Positions 16,250 through 24,016 of a DNA stretch of 64,000 nucleotides are shown piece after piece. Below the pieces are notes generated by a model. It had not been told where the DNA came from. It saw nothing but the letters and a program-made list of their open reading frames with translations, and searched no databases. The translations under genes were made by a program, and so were the position numbers. Position 1 is the stretch's first letter. The number at the start of each line of letters is the position of its first letter. Source of the stretch: Paracoccus sp. S-4012 (GTDB lineage Bacteria; Pseudomonadota; Alphaproteobacteria; Rhodobacterales; Rhodobacteraceae); the NCBI RefSeq assembly GCF_009674885.1, contig NZ_WKKA01000009.1, forward strand, positions 1-64,000, in the 5' to 3' direction.

Positions 16250-17617
16250 ATGAGCGGCACCATCCTGATCGCCGACGCCGTGGCCACGAGCCGGATCACG
16301 CTGAAGGCGCGGCTGGCCTCGGCCTGCCACGACACCGCGCTCGCCCGCGATGTCGAGGAAGCGGCGCGGGTCGTCGCCGGGGGCGGCGTCGACGTGGTCG
16401 TGGCCTCCGATTCGCTGCCGGGCGGCGGCATCGCGGGGCTGCGGGACCGGGTCGCGGTGCCGATCCTCGCAATCTGCGCGCCCGAGGGGCGGCTCGCGGC
16501 GATTCGCGATGGCGCCAGCGCGGTGCTGGAGCGGCCGCTGGATGAGTTCATGGTGCTCGCCCGTCTGCGGAGCCTGCGGACCGGCGCCGCCGACTGGCCG
16601 GTTGAGGCGACGGCCGCGCGGGCGCCGGGCCTCGCCGAGGCGCCGGCCGCATGGGAACCGGCGGCGGTCAGCCCGGCCCGCCTGGCCCTGGTGCCGCCCG
16701 ATCCCGCCACCGGCATGGCCTGGAAACGCGCCCTCGCCCGCCATGGCGGCTTCACCGCCGAGACCCTGACGGCCGAGCAGGCCCTCGCCGCGGCGGCGGC
16801 GGGGCGGGCGGCCGACCTCTACCTCATCGCCGCCGATCTCGCGCAGCCGGGCGACGGGCTGCGGCTGCTCTCGGAGCTTCGCGCGCGTCCCGGCTCGGGC
16901 GCCGCGGGCTTCGTGATCGCGCTCGGGCCGGGGCAGCAATCGCTGGCGCCGGTGGCGCTCGACCTCGGGGCCGGGGATGTGCTGCCGATGGCCCTGGGCG
17001 AGCGCATGGCCGAAGAGGCCGTGCTGCGCCTCGCCGGGCTCCTGAACGGCAAGCGCGCCGCCGACCGCCGCCGCGACGCGGCCGAGCGCGAGCGGCGGCT
17101 CGCGCGGACCGATCCGCTGACCGGGCTGGCGAACCGCCGCGATGCGATGCCGCGGCTCGATGCGCTCTGCGCCGATGCCGGCACGGGCCGCGCGGTGATG
17201 CTGGTCGATCTCGACCGCTTCAAGGCGGTCAATGACGGCTTCGGCCATGCCGCGGGCGACGCGGTGCTGGTCGAGGTCGCGCGGCGGCTGCAGGCGACCT
17301 GCCCGGCGGATGCCCTCACCGCCCGCCTCGGGGGTGAGGAGTTCCTCGTCGCCGCGCACCTTCCCGGCCCCGCCGCCGCGGCAGCCCTCGCCGAGGCGCT
17401 GCGCGGCGCCATCGCCGCTTCGCCGGTCGCGCTGCCCGCGCGCGTTGGCGGCGGCGCCATTCGCGTCACCGGCTCCGTCGGCCTCGCCTTCGCCGCCCGC
17501 GGCGGCGCGCCGACGACCGCCGAGGCGATGCTGCACGGGGCCGACTGCGCGCTCCTCGACGCCAAGGCCGCCGGCCGCAACCGGGTGCGCTGCGGCAGAC
17601 ACGACTGCGCGGCGTGA
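16250..17617 (+). CDS. PleD-like diguanylate cyclase with degenerate receivers
   Basis: The 455-residue protein has PleD architecture: receiver 1 (about 1-115), receiver 2 (about 143-265) and a GGDEF domain with GGEEF at 361-365. Receiver 1 looks degenerate: the acidic pair reads ADA (D9) and the phosphoacceptor position reads S53 with D54 beside it (VVVASDSLPGG). The inhibitory RxxD is absent (CPADALTARL before GGEEF). It likely makes c-di-GMP but may not be switched by phosphorylation at that site. ATG 16250 is preferred because receiver homology starts there and it keeps the 49-nt TTAAC spacing; ATG 16220 is an alternative. Confidence 0.85.
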   Translation: MSGTILIADAVATSRITLKARLASACHDTALARDVEEAARVVAGGGVDVVVASDSLPGGGIAGLRDRVAVPILAICAPEGRLAAIRDGASAVLERPLDEFMVLARLRSLRTGAADWPVEATAARAPGLAEAPAAWEPAAVSPARLALVPPDPATGMAWKRALARHGGFTAETLTAEQALAAAAAGRAADLYLIAADLAQPGDGLRLLSELRARPGSGAAGFVIALGPGQQSLAPVALDLGAGDVLPMALGERMAEEAVLRLAGLLNGKRAADRRRDAAERERRLARTDPLTGLANRRDAMPRLDALCADAGTGRAVMLVDLDRFKAVNDGFGHAAGDAVLVEVARRLQATCPADALTARLGGEEFLVAAHLPGPAAAAALAEALRGAIAASPVALPARVGGGAIRVTGSVGLAFAARGGAPTTAEAMLHGADCALLDAKAAGRNRVRCGRHDCAA

Positions 17618-17716
17618 TCCATGCGGCGAGGGAACGCAGTTGGCCGGCACCCAGGGTAGTCTTTCGGGACAGAAATCCCTATCTGGAGGGCAAGCGAACC
17701 GAAGCAGGTGCCGATC

Positions 17717-18151
17717 ATGTCCGAGACCATCACCACGGCCTTCCCGTCGCCACTGCCCAGCCACGCCCTCGCGGGCGAGCGGCCGACCGGCCAGGCCATG
17801 CGCCGCGGCGCCGCCAGCCGCTGCCCCGCCTGCGGCGAGGGCCGCCTCTTCAGCCGCTTCCTCAAGGTCGCCGACCACTGCCCCTCCTGCAACGAGGCGC
17901 TGCATCATCATCGCGCCGACGACGGCCCGGCCTATGTCACGATCGTGATCGTGTCGCACCTGCTGTCGCCGATCCTGATGATCGTGTTCCTCGCATGGCG
18001 GCCGTCCACGGCCTCGATGGTGGTGGGCTTCCTCGGCGCCGCCGTGGTCATGTCGCTGCTGCTGCTGCCGCCGATCAAGGGCGCCTTCGTCGGGCTGCAA
18101 TGGGCGCGGCGGATGCATGGCTTCGGCCGGGGCGAGGCATCGACCGAATGA
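17717..18151 (+). CDS. DUF983 membrane protein with zinc ribbon
   Basis: The 144-residue protein has a four-Cys zinc-ribbon-like motif (CPACGEGRLF at C36/C39, CPSCNEAL at C55/C58). Two transmembrane helices follow (TIVIVSHLLSPILMIVFL and ASMVVGFLGAAVVMSLLLL). This is the DUF983 family, of unknown function, sometimes linked to cytochrome oxidase biogenesis. Its stop overlaps the ATG of the Nudix gene by 4 nt (ATGA). ATG 17717 is chosen over GTG 17708 because AGGTG lies at good distance. Confidence 0.85.
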   Translation: MSETITTAFPSPLPSHALAGERPTGQAMRRGAASRCPACGEGRLFSRFLKVADHCPSCNEALHHHRADDGPAYVTIVIVSHLLSPILMIVFLAWRPSTASMVVGFLGAAVVMSLLLLPPIKGAFVGLQWARRMHGFGRGEASTE

Positions 18152-18810
18152 GCGCCGCCGCCGCCGCGCCCGAGGTGCCGATCCGAGACGCTGCGACCGT
18201 GATCCTGCTGCGGCGCGACCGGGGCGAGGCGCCGAGCGTGCTGATGGGGATGCGCGGCGCGGCGGCGGCCTTCATGGCCTCGAAATACGTCTTTCCCGGC
18301 GGCGCGGTCGATGACGGCGACGATGCCGCCGACGACGGCATGGCCGACCCGCGCCTGATGCTGGAGGCGCGCGACGGCTCGCGCGTCACGCCGGCGGGCC
18401 TTCTCGGCTGCGCCCGCCGCGAGCTGGAGGAGGAGACCGGCCTGCGCCTGCTGCCCGACGCGGCGGTCCAGTTCGTCTTCCGCGCCATCACCCCGCCCGG
18501 CCGCCCGCGCCGCTTCGACGCGCGCTTCTTCGTCGTGGATGCGGCCGATGTCACGGGCGACCCGGACGACTTCTCGGCCGCCGAGGATGAGCTGTCGCAT
18601 CTCCACTGGGTGCCCCTGACCGAAGCGCGGCGGCTCGATCTGCCCTTCATCACCGAGGTGGTGCTGGCCGAGGTGGCGGCGCTGGCCGAGGCCGCGGGCG
18701 ACGGTCCGCTGCCGCGTCCGGCGACGGTGCCGTTCTTCGACAACCGCACGGACGAGCCGCGCTTCTGCCAGATCGGCGCCGAGGCGCCGTCAGTCAGTCC
18801 CCGGCCATGA
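18148..18810 (+). CDS. Nudix hydrolase
   Basis: The 220-residue protein carries a Nudix core REL-EEETGL at residues 91-99, preceded by KYVFPGGAVD; a long insertion separates the Gly-rich start of the Nudix box from the REL core, as in NUDT19/NudL-like CoA or nucleoside diphosphate hydrolases. The substrate cannot be told. It is translationally coupled to the DUF983 gene. Its 3' end overlaps the 3' end of the convergent ccmH by 17 nt. Confidence 0.88.
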   Translation: MSAAAAAPEVPIRDAATVILLRRDRGEAPSVLMGMRGAAAAFMASKYVFPGGAVDDGDDAADDGMADPRLMLEARDGSRVTPAGLLGCARRELEEETGLRLLPDAAVQFVFRAITPPGRPRRFDARFFVVDAADVTGDPDDFSAAEDELSHLHWVPLTEARRLDLPFITEVVLAEVAALAEAAGDGPLPRPATVPFFDNRTDEPRFCQIGAEAPSVSPRP

Positions 18811-19267
18811 TGCGGTCGAGCCGCGCCTGCTCCTCCTTCGAGAGCGGCGGCGCCGGTTCAGCCTCGGGCATCCGGCGGCGGCTGCGGATATAGGCGAAGG
18901 CAAGGCCGAGGCCCGCCAGCCCCATCGCCGGCGCGGCAAGATAGAGGATCAGGTTGCTGCCGGTCGCCCGCGGCTCGAACAGCACGAACTCGCCATAGCG
19001 CGCAGTCACGGCGTCGATCACCTCGGCATTGCTGTCGCCCTCGACCAGCCGCTCGCGCACATAGAGGCGCAGGTCGCGGCTGATCCCGGCATTGCTGTCG
19101 TCGATGGTCTCGCCCTGGCAGATCGGGCAGCGCAGCACCCTGGAAATCTCGCGCGCCCGCGCCTCGAGGGCCGGGTCGGCGAGGATCTCGTCCGGCTGGA
19201 CCGCGAGGACCGGCCCCGCCGCGATCAGCGCGAGGACCAGCAGGGCCCGGCGCAGCAGCCCCCTCAT
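18794..19267 (-). CDS. ccmH: Cytochrome c-type biogenesis protein CcmH
   Basis: The 157-residue protein has a signal peptide (LLRRALLVLALIAAGPVLA), the thiol-redox motif LRCPICQ (C47, C50), and a transmembrane helix near residues 107-127 (LILYLAAPAMGLAGLGLAF). CcmH reduces apocytochrome c haem-binding cysteines in the periplasm and works with CcmF. It overlaps ccmF by 4 nt (ATGA). The TPR module of long CcmH/CcmI proteins is absent, so this is the short form. Confidence 0.95.
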   Translation of the reverse strand: MRGLLRRALLVLALIAAGPVLAVQPDEILADPALEARAREISRVLRCPICQGETIDDSNAGISRDLRLYVRERLVEGDSNAEVIDAVTARYGEFVLFEPRATGSNLILYLAAPAMGLAGLGLAFAYIRSRRRMPEAEPAPPLSKEEQARLDRIMAGD

Positions 19268-21234
19268 TCCGCCGCCACCGGCTTCGGCCGCCGCGTGGCG
19301 GGGGCCCGCGCCGCACCCGCCGCGACCCGGATGCGCCGGTCGCTGAGCGACAGCAGCCCGCCCAGCGCCATCAGCGCCGCGCCGGCCCAGATCCAGTTGA
19401 CGAACGGCTTGATGTAGCTGCGCACCGCCCAGCCGCCGCCCGCCTGCGCGTCGCCGATCACCAGATACACGTCGCGGAAGATGCCGTTATGCATCGCGGC
19501 CTCGGTCGTGGGCATCGCCTGGACCGGATAGACCCGCTTTTCGGGGCGCAGCGTGCCAACCTCGCGGCCGCCCTGCGTGACCCGCATCGTGGCGGTGGTC
19601 GAGATGTAGTTCGGCCCCGGCACCTCATCGACGGCCTCGAGCGTGATCTCGTAGCGGCCGACCGGGAAGGTCTGGCCGACCTGCGCCACGCGGATGTCCT
19701 CGGTCTGCCAGGCCGTCAGCAGCGCGATGCCAATAAACGTGACGCCGAGGCCGCCATGCGCGACCGCCTTGCCCCAGTCGGCGCGCGGCAGGCGCATCAG
19801 GCGCGCGACGCCGCCCTTGTTGGCGCGGAACCACAACTCGACCACGGCCCCGGCGATCAGCCAGGAGCCAAGGCCCGCGCCGATCACCGCAAGCCCGCTG
19901 CGCCCGGTCGAGACGGCGAAGACCAGCACCATGACCGCGCCCGCGAAAGTCGCCGCCGGCATCATCACCCGCACCGCCCGGCCGATCTGGCCGCGCTTCC
20001 AAGGCAGGATCGCGCCGATGGGCAGCGCGAGGGCGAGGACCACCATGAAGGGCGTGAAGGCCTGTTCGAAGAAGGGCGGGCCGACAGAGAGGGTGCGGCC
20101 CCAGGTCTCGGCCAGCAGCGGCCAGATGGTGCCGATGAAGACCACGAAGGCGGCGACGGCCAGCAGCACGTTGTTGAGCAGCAGCGCGCTTTCCCGCGAG
20201 ACGGTGCTGAACACGCCGCGCGCGGTCATGGCGCCGGCGCGGGCGGCAAACAGCGTCAAGGCGCCGCCGACGAAGACGCCGAGGATCACGAGGATGAACA
20301 CCCCCCGCGTCGGGTCGGAGGCGAAGCTGTGGACCGAGGTCAGCACGCCCGAGCGCACGATGAAGGTGCCGATCAGCGAGAAGGCGAAGGCGAGGATCGC
20401 GAGCAGGATGGTCCAGCTCTTCAGCACCTCGCGCTTTTCGACCACGATCGCCGAATGCAGCAGCGCCGCGGCCAGCAGCCAGGGCATGAAGCTGGCGTTC
20501 TCGACCGGGTCCCAGAACCAGAAGCCGCCCCAGCCGAGCTCGTAATAGGCCCACCACGAGCCGAGCGCGATGCCGATGGTCAGGAACACCCAGGCGGCCA
20601 GCGTCCAGGGCCGCACCCAGCGCGCCCAGGCGGCGTCCACCCGGCCCTCGATCAGCGCCGCGACGGCGAAGCTGAAGGTCATGCTGAGGCCGACATAGCC
20701 GAGGTAGAGGAACGGCGGGTGCAGCGCCAGGCCGGGGTCCTGAAGCAGCGGGTTCAGGTCGCGGCCGTCGAAGGGCGGGCTCTCCATCCGCAGGAAGGGG
20801 TTCGAGGTGAAGAGGATGAAGGCGAGGAAGGTGGCCCCGATGGCGCCCTGCACCGCGAGGGCGCGGGCGCGTAGCGTCGGCGGCATGTTGTGGTCGAAGC
20901 TCGCCGCCGCCGCGCCAAAGAGCGCCAGGATCAGCACCCAGAGCAGCATCGAGCCCTCGTGGTTGCCCCAGACGCCGCTGATCTTGTAGATCATCGGCTT
21001 CAGCGTGTGACTGTTCTCGTAGACCAGCCGGACCGAGAAATCCGAGGTCACGAAGGCCACGGTCAGCGCCGCGAAGGCGATCCCGACCAGCCCGAACTGC
21101 GCCAGCGCCGCGGGCCGCGCGCTCTCCATCGCCGCGGCATGGCCGCGATGCGCGCCCACGAGCGGCACGACCGTCTGCCAGAGCGCGACGGCGAAGGCGA
21201 GGACGAGGGCGAAATGGCCGAGTTCGGCGATCAT
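19264..21234 (-). CDS. ccmF: Haem lyase subunit CcmF
   Basis: The 656-residue polytopic membrane protein shows the tryptophan-rich WWD-type signature (WAYYELGWGGFWFWDPVEN), the conserved GVWGNHEGSMLLW segment, and a large C-terminal periplasmic region (EKRVYPVQAMPTTEAAMHN). CcmF transfers haem from holo-CcmE to reduced apocytochrome c at the inner membrane. ATG 21234 is the first that starts the membrane domain (MIAELGHFALVLAFAVALW). In most relatives ccmE is adjacent upstream; here a holin and a lysozyme gene come between. Confidence 0.97.
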   Translation of the reverse strand: MIAELGHFALVLAFAVALWQTVVPLVGAHRGHAAAMESARPAALAQFGLVGIAFAALTVAFVTSDFSVRLVYENSHTLKPMIYKISGVWGNHEGSMLLWVLILALFGAAAASFDHNMPPTLRARALAVQGAIGATFLAFILFTSNPFLRMESPPFDGRDLNPLLQDPGLALHPPFLYLGYVGLSMTFSFAVAALIEGRVDAAWARWVRPWTLAAWVFLTIGIALGSWWAYYELGWGGFWFWDPVENASFMPWLLAAALLHSAIVVEKREVLKSWTILLAILAFAFSLIGTFIVRSGVLTSVHSFASDPTRGVFILVILGVFVGGALTLFAARAGAMTARGVFSTVSRESALLLNNVLLAVAAFVVFIGTIWPLLAETWGRTLSVGPPFFEQAFTPFMVVLALALPIGAILPWKRGQIGRAVRVMMPAATFAGAVMVLVFAVSTGRSGLAVIGAGLGSWLIAGAVVELWFRANKGGVARLMRLPRADWGKAVAHGGLGVTFIGIALLTAWQTEDIRVAQVGQTFPVGRYEITLEAVDEVPGPNYISTTATMRVTQGGREVGTLRPEKRVYPVQAMPTTEAAMHNGIFRDVYLVIGDAQAGGGWAVRSYIKPFVNWIWAGAALMALGGLLSLSDRRIRVAAGAARAPATRRPKPVAAE

Positions 21235-21365
21235 GGGCAGGCCTCCGGTCGCGCGTGGTGGCGCAGAGACTAACGCCTCGGGCCGCCCGGTGCCAGCACT
21301 GCCGGGGCGTTTCGCATGCACGAGTGCGGGACCGCGGCCATGCGCCGCGGGCCCCGCGAGCGGTG

Positions 21366-21914
21366 TCAGCGCCGCTCGGACGCCCATTCGGCGAGGGCGG
21401 GGTTGTCGTCGAAGATGCCCGTGGGAACCGCCGGCAGCCGCGCCTCGACCGAGGTCGCAACCGCCCCCGCCTCGTCCGCCGTGACCGAGGTCTGCCGCAC
21501 CGTGGCTTGCGGCCAGACGCGGTGGCGGAAGTAATGCGCCTCCCGCGCGCCGAAATAGAAGCTGACGATCGCGCCCATCAGCCACCACAGCGGCTCGGGG
21601 ACCAGCGCCAGCCCCTCCATCCGCATGCTGAAGCCGCCGGGATCAGCCATCGCATAGCCGAAGAGGCTGAGCGTGCCGACCGTCAACATCGGCCGCGGCA
21701 GGCGGTTCAGCCCGTTGACGAAGCCGTCGAACCACCCCGCGCGCGGCATTTGGAACTCGGCCCCGTGCTCGGCCATGGCGCGCGCATAGGCCTCCTCGTC
21801 GAGTTCCATGCGCCGGGTGGCGTTCTCGCGGAACACCTCGGCCACCGAGGTCGCGGCGTTGCCCACGGCCGTGGCGGTCGGCCCGAGGCCGAGCAGGCGG
21901 TCGATCATGCCCAT
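21366..21914 (-). CDS. 3TM holin family protein (GTA-type candidate)
   Basis: The 182-residue protein has an N-terminal soluble segment (MGMIDRLLGLGPTATAVGNA) and two or three hydrophobic helices (PMLTVGTLSLFGYAMADPGG, LWWLMGAIVSFYFGAREAHY) like the 3TM holin family. Holins permeabilise the inner membrane so that an endolysin reaches the wall. It overlaps the end of the muramidase gene, and GAGGA lies 7 nt before ATG 21914; a second ATG at 21908 gives an ATGA overlap. In Rhodobacter capsulatus a holin/endolysin pair away from the main cluster releases the gene transfer agent; this pair is a candidate equivalent. Confidence 0.78.
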   Translation of the reverse strand: MGMIDRLLGLGPTATAVGNAATSVAEVFRENATRRMELDEEAYARAMAEHGAEFQMPRAGWFDGFVNGLNRLPRPMLTVGTLSLFGYAMADPGGFSMRMEGLALVPEPLWWLMGAIVSFYFGAREAHYFRHRVWPQATVRQTSVTADEAGAVATSVEARLPAVPTGIFDDNPALAEWASERR

Positions 21915-22522
21915 CGCGCGGTCCTCGCCTTGTGCTGCGCCTCGGTGAGATGGAAGCGCGGATGCATGAAGGCCTCGGCCCGGGTGATCCAGCCGCCCTT
22001 GCCGCCGTCCTTGCGGCGGGCGAACTTGCGGCTGGCGGGGCGCGCGTCGCCGAGGGCGTAATAGTAGTTGCGCCGCGCGATGCCGTAGGCGTCCGCCAGA
22101 TGCCGGGGCGCGGCGAGGGCCGCCTCGCGCGCCGCGCGGATCGTCTGCTGGCCAACGATACCGTCGTCCTGTGCCGCAAACCCCATGCGCGTCAGCAACC
22201 GCTGCAGGATCTTCACCGCATTCGCGCCCGCGTTCACATACATGTCGAAGACCGAGGGCTGCACCGCCAGCGGCAGTTCGGCGATGCGCGGCTGGCGGAA
22301 GTAGTGCTCGACGAAGATGCGCTGCGCATCCGAGCGCGTCAGCGCCTTCACGTCGGCCAGGTCCACCCGCCCGTCGCCGGTCTTGTCGAGGCCGAGCCGC
22401 TTCAGCGTCGCCAGCGTCACCCCGTATTTCGTCGGCCCGCCCGGATCGTCGCGGTCGTTGACGTATCCGCCCTCGCGCGCCACGATCTCGGCGGCGATCT
22501 CCTCCACCGTCGGCATGTCCAT
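21905..22522 (-). CDS. Glycoside hydrolase family 108 N-acetylmuramidase (endolysin)
   Basis: The 205-residue protein opens with the GH108 motif EIVAREGGYVNDRDDPGGPTKYG, with Glu17 as probable catalytic acid. The C-terminal half contains PSVFDMYVNAGANAVKILQ, typical of the peptidoglycan-binding part of this family (phage and GTA lysozymes). No signal peptide is visible, consistent with holin-dependent export. GGAGGGGG precedes the start; the second ATG at 22516 (MPTVEE) has better spacing to it and may be the true start. It is followed by the holin gene and lies inside the ccm cluster. Confidence 0.85.
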   Translation of the reverse strand: MDMPTVEEIAAEIVAREGGYVNDRDDPGGPTKYGVTLATLKRLGLDKTGDGRVDLADVKALTRSDAQRIFVEHYFRQPRIAELPLAVQPSVFDMYVNAGANAVKILQRLLTRMGFAAQDDGIVGQQTIRAAREAALAAPRHLADAYGIARRNYYYALGDARPASRKFARRKDGGKGGWITRAEAFMHPRFHLTEAQHKARTARWA

Positions 22523-22557
22523 CCCCCTCCAATTGCGAGGGGAGAGGCTGCGCCTTG

Positions 22558-22576
22558 ATGGTTAACGAGGGCTTGA
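22558..22576 (-). promoter_or_regulatory. CtrA-like box upstream of the lysozyme-holin pair
   Basis: On the minus strand TCAA-N7-TTAACCAT contains a perfect CtrA half-site (TTAACCAT) and only one mismatch in the first half. It lies 43 nt before ATG 22522 and 49 nt before ATG 22516. Confidence 0.6.
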
Positions 22577-22592
22577 GGGGCCGTGCGTTGCG

Positions 22593-23048
22593 TCAGCTGC
22601 TTGGCAGCGCCGCCGGGTTCACATGCACGCCCTGGGCCTCGAGCGTGTCGATGACCTCCTTGGGCATGTAGTTCTCGTCATGCTTGGCGAGGATCTCGCT
22701 GGCCACGAACACCCCGTCCTGCAGCGTGCCGGTGCCGATCATCCCCTGCCCCTCGGCGAAGAGGTCGGGCAGGATGCCCTCGAAATGGACCGGGATGGTG
22801 GCGGCGGTGTCGGTGACGGCGAAGGTGACGGTGGTGCCTTCGCCGCGGCGGATGCTGCCCTCCTCGACAAGACCGCCGAGCTTGAAGACCTCGCCCGCAT
22901 CCGGCGGCTCGGCGGCGACCTGGGCGGGCGAGCGGTAGAAGTTGATCCCGTCGCGGAAGCCGTAGCCGATCAGCCCGGTCGCGATGACGAGCGCCACGGC
23001 AGCGGCGCTCAGGACCTGGATGCGGCGCTTCTTCTTCAGTGATCTCAT
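22593..23048 (-). CDS. ccmE: Haem chaperone CcmE
   Basis: The 151-residue protein has one N-terminal membrane anchor (VLSAAAVALVIATGLIGYGF), an OB-fold beta barrel, and the covalent haem-binding site with H123 and Y127 in LAKHDENYMPKE. CcmE receives haem from CcmC and hands it to CcmF on the periplasmic side. Length is typical. It is followed on the same strand by the lysozyme-holin pair and ccmF-ccmH, and preceded by murI 18 nt upstream. Confidence 0.96.
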   Translation of the reverse strand: MRSLKKKRRIQVLSAAAVALVIATGLIGYGFRDGINFYRSPAQVAAEPPDAGEVFKLGGLVEEGSIRRGEGTTVTFAVTDTAATIPVHFEGILPDLFAEGQGMIGTGTLQDGVFVASEILAKHDENYMPKEVIDTLEAQGVHVNPAALPSS

Positions 23049-23066
23049 CGCTCTGCTGCCCTTTCT

Positions 23067-23879
23067 TCAGGCTGCCTCGAAGGCCGTGGCCTGGCGCAGG
23101 AATTGGGTCGCCTTGCCCGAGACGCGGGCCGGATCGCCGGTGGTCAGGAACCGGCTTTGCGTCCCCGCGCCGCGGAACTCGGGCCTGCGGGTGAGGTAGT
23201 CCTCGAGGCTCGCCGCGACAAGCGCGGGCTGCGACAGGACCCGGACGCCGGGGCCGAGGGCCGATTGGAACGCGGCCTCCATCAGCGGGAAATGCGTGCA
23301 GCCGAGGACCGCGGCCTCCGGGTGCGGCATCCGGCGCAGCAGCGCCTCGACATGGCTGCGGACAAGGGCTTCGGCCAGGATCTCGTCGCCCTGCTCGATC
23401 GCGTCCACGACGCCGCCGCAGGGCTGGCCCTCGACATCGACGCCGACGGCGCGGAAGGCGAGCTCCCGCTGGAAGGCGCGGCTGGCGACGGTGGCGGGCG
23501 TGGCGAAGAGCGCGACGTGCTTCACCGCGACCTCGACCGGCGGCGAATTGTCGCCCCACTGGCGTTCCGTCAACGCCTCGATAAGCGGCACGAACACGCC
23601 GAGGACGCGCTTGTCATGCGGCACCCAGGTCTCCTGCATGCGCTTCAGCGCCACCGCCGAGGCGGTGTTGCAGGCCAGCACGACGAGGTCGCAGCCCTCT
23701 CCCCAGAGCCGCTCGACCGCGGCGCAGGTGAGGGCGAAGATGTCGTCGGCGGTGCGGGTGCCGTAGGGCGCATGGGCGTTGTCGCCGAGATAGACGAGCG
23801 GCAGGTGCGGCATCCGCTGACGGATCGCACCGAGAACGGTGAGGCCGCCGAGGCCCGAGTCGAAGATGCCGACGGCCAT
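23067..23879 (-). CDS. murI: Glutamate racemase
   Basis: The 270-residue protein starts [14 protein letters not shown]. It has both catalytic Cys motifs, ACNTAS with C70 and GCTHFP with C194, plus [10 protein letters not shown]. It converts L-glutamate to D-glutamate for peptidoglycan synthesis in the cytoplasm. The gene heads a minus-strand run into ccmE. Two hairpins lie in the 137 nt upstream of its start. Confidence 0.96.
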   Translation of the reverse strand: MAVGIFDSGLGGLTVLGAIRQRMPHLPLVYLGDNAHAPYGTRTADDIFALTCAAVERLWGEGCDLVVLACNTASAVALKRMQETWVPHDKRVLGVFVPLIEALTERQWGDNSPPVEVAVKHVALFATPATVASRAFQRELAFRAVGVDVEGQPCGGVVDAIEQGDEILAEALVRSHVEALLRRMPHPEAAVLGCTHFPLMEAAFQSALGPGVRVLSQPALVAASLEDYLTRRPEFRGAGTQSRFLTTGDPARVSGKATQFLRQATAFEAA

Positions 23880-23958
23880 GCGCGCACGTCCCTCCGTGGT
23901 GGTGTGGGTGGGTTTAGGGCGGTGAGGGCGGAAAGGGAATGATTTTGGTCATGCGGCG

Positions 23959-24016
23959 GGTGCGTGGTTTCCACGCACCGTCACCGTCGCAACGTGGTGC
24001 GTTCATGGAACGCACC
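23959..24016. repeat. Tandem hairpins GGTGCGT...ACGCACC (REP-like)
   Basis: Two 21-nt hairpins with perfect 9-bp stems and 3-nt loops lie at 23959-23979 (GGTGCGTGG stem) and 23996-24016 (GGTGCGTTC stem). Both share GGTGCGT/ACGCACC and the second directly abuts the stop codon of the oxidoreductase gene. They resemble short palindromic intergenic repeats; a terminator role for the upstream gene is also possible, though no T tract follows. Confidence 0.6.

Noticed and set aside
18794..18810. 17-nt overlap of the convergent Nudix and ccmH genes
   Set aside because: Convergent 3' overlaps of this size are ordinary in compact genomes.
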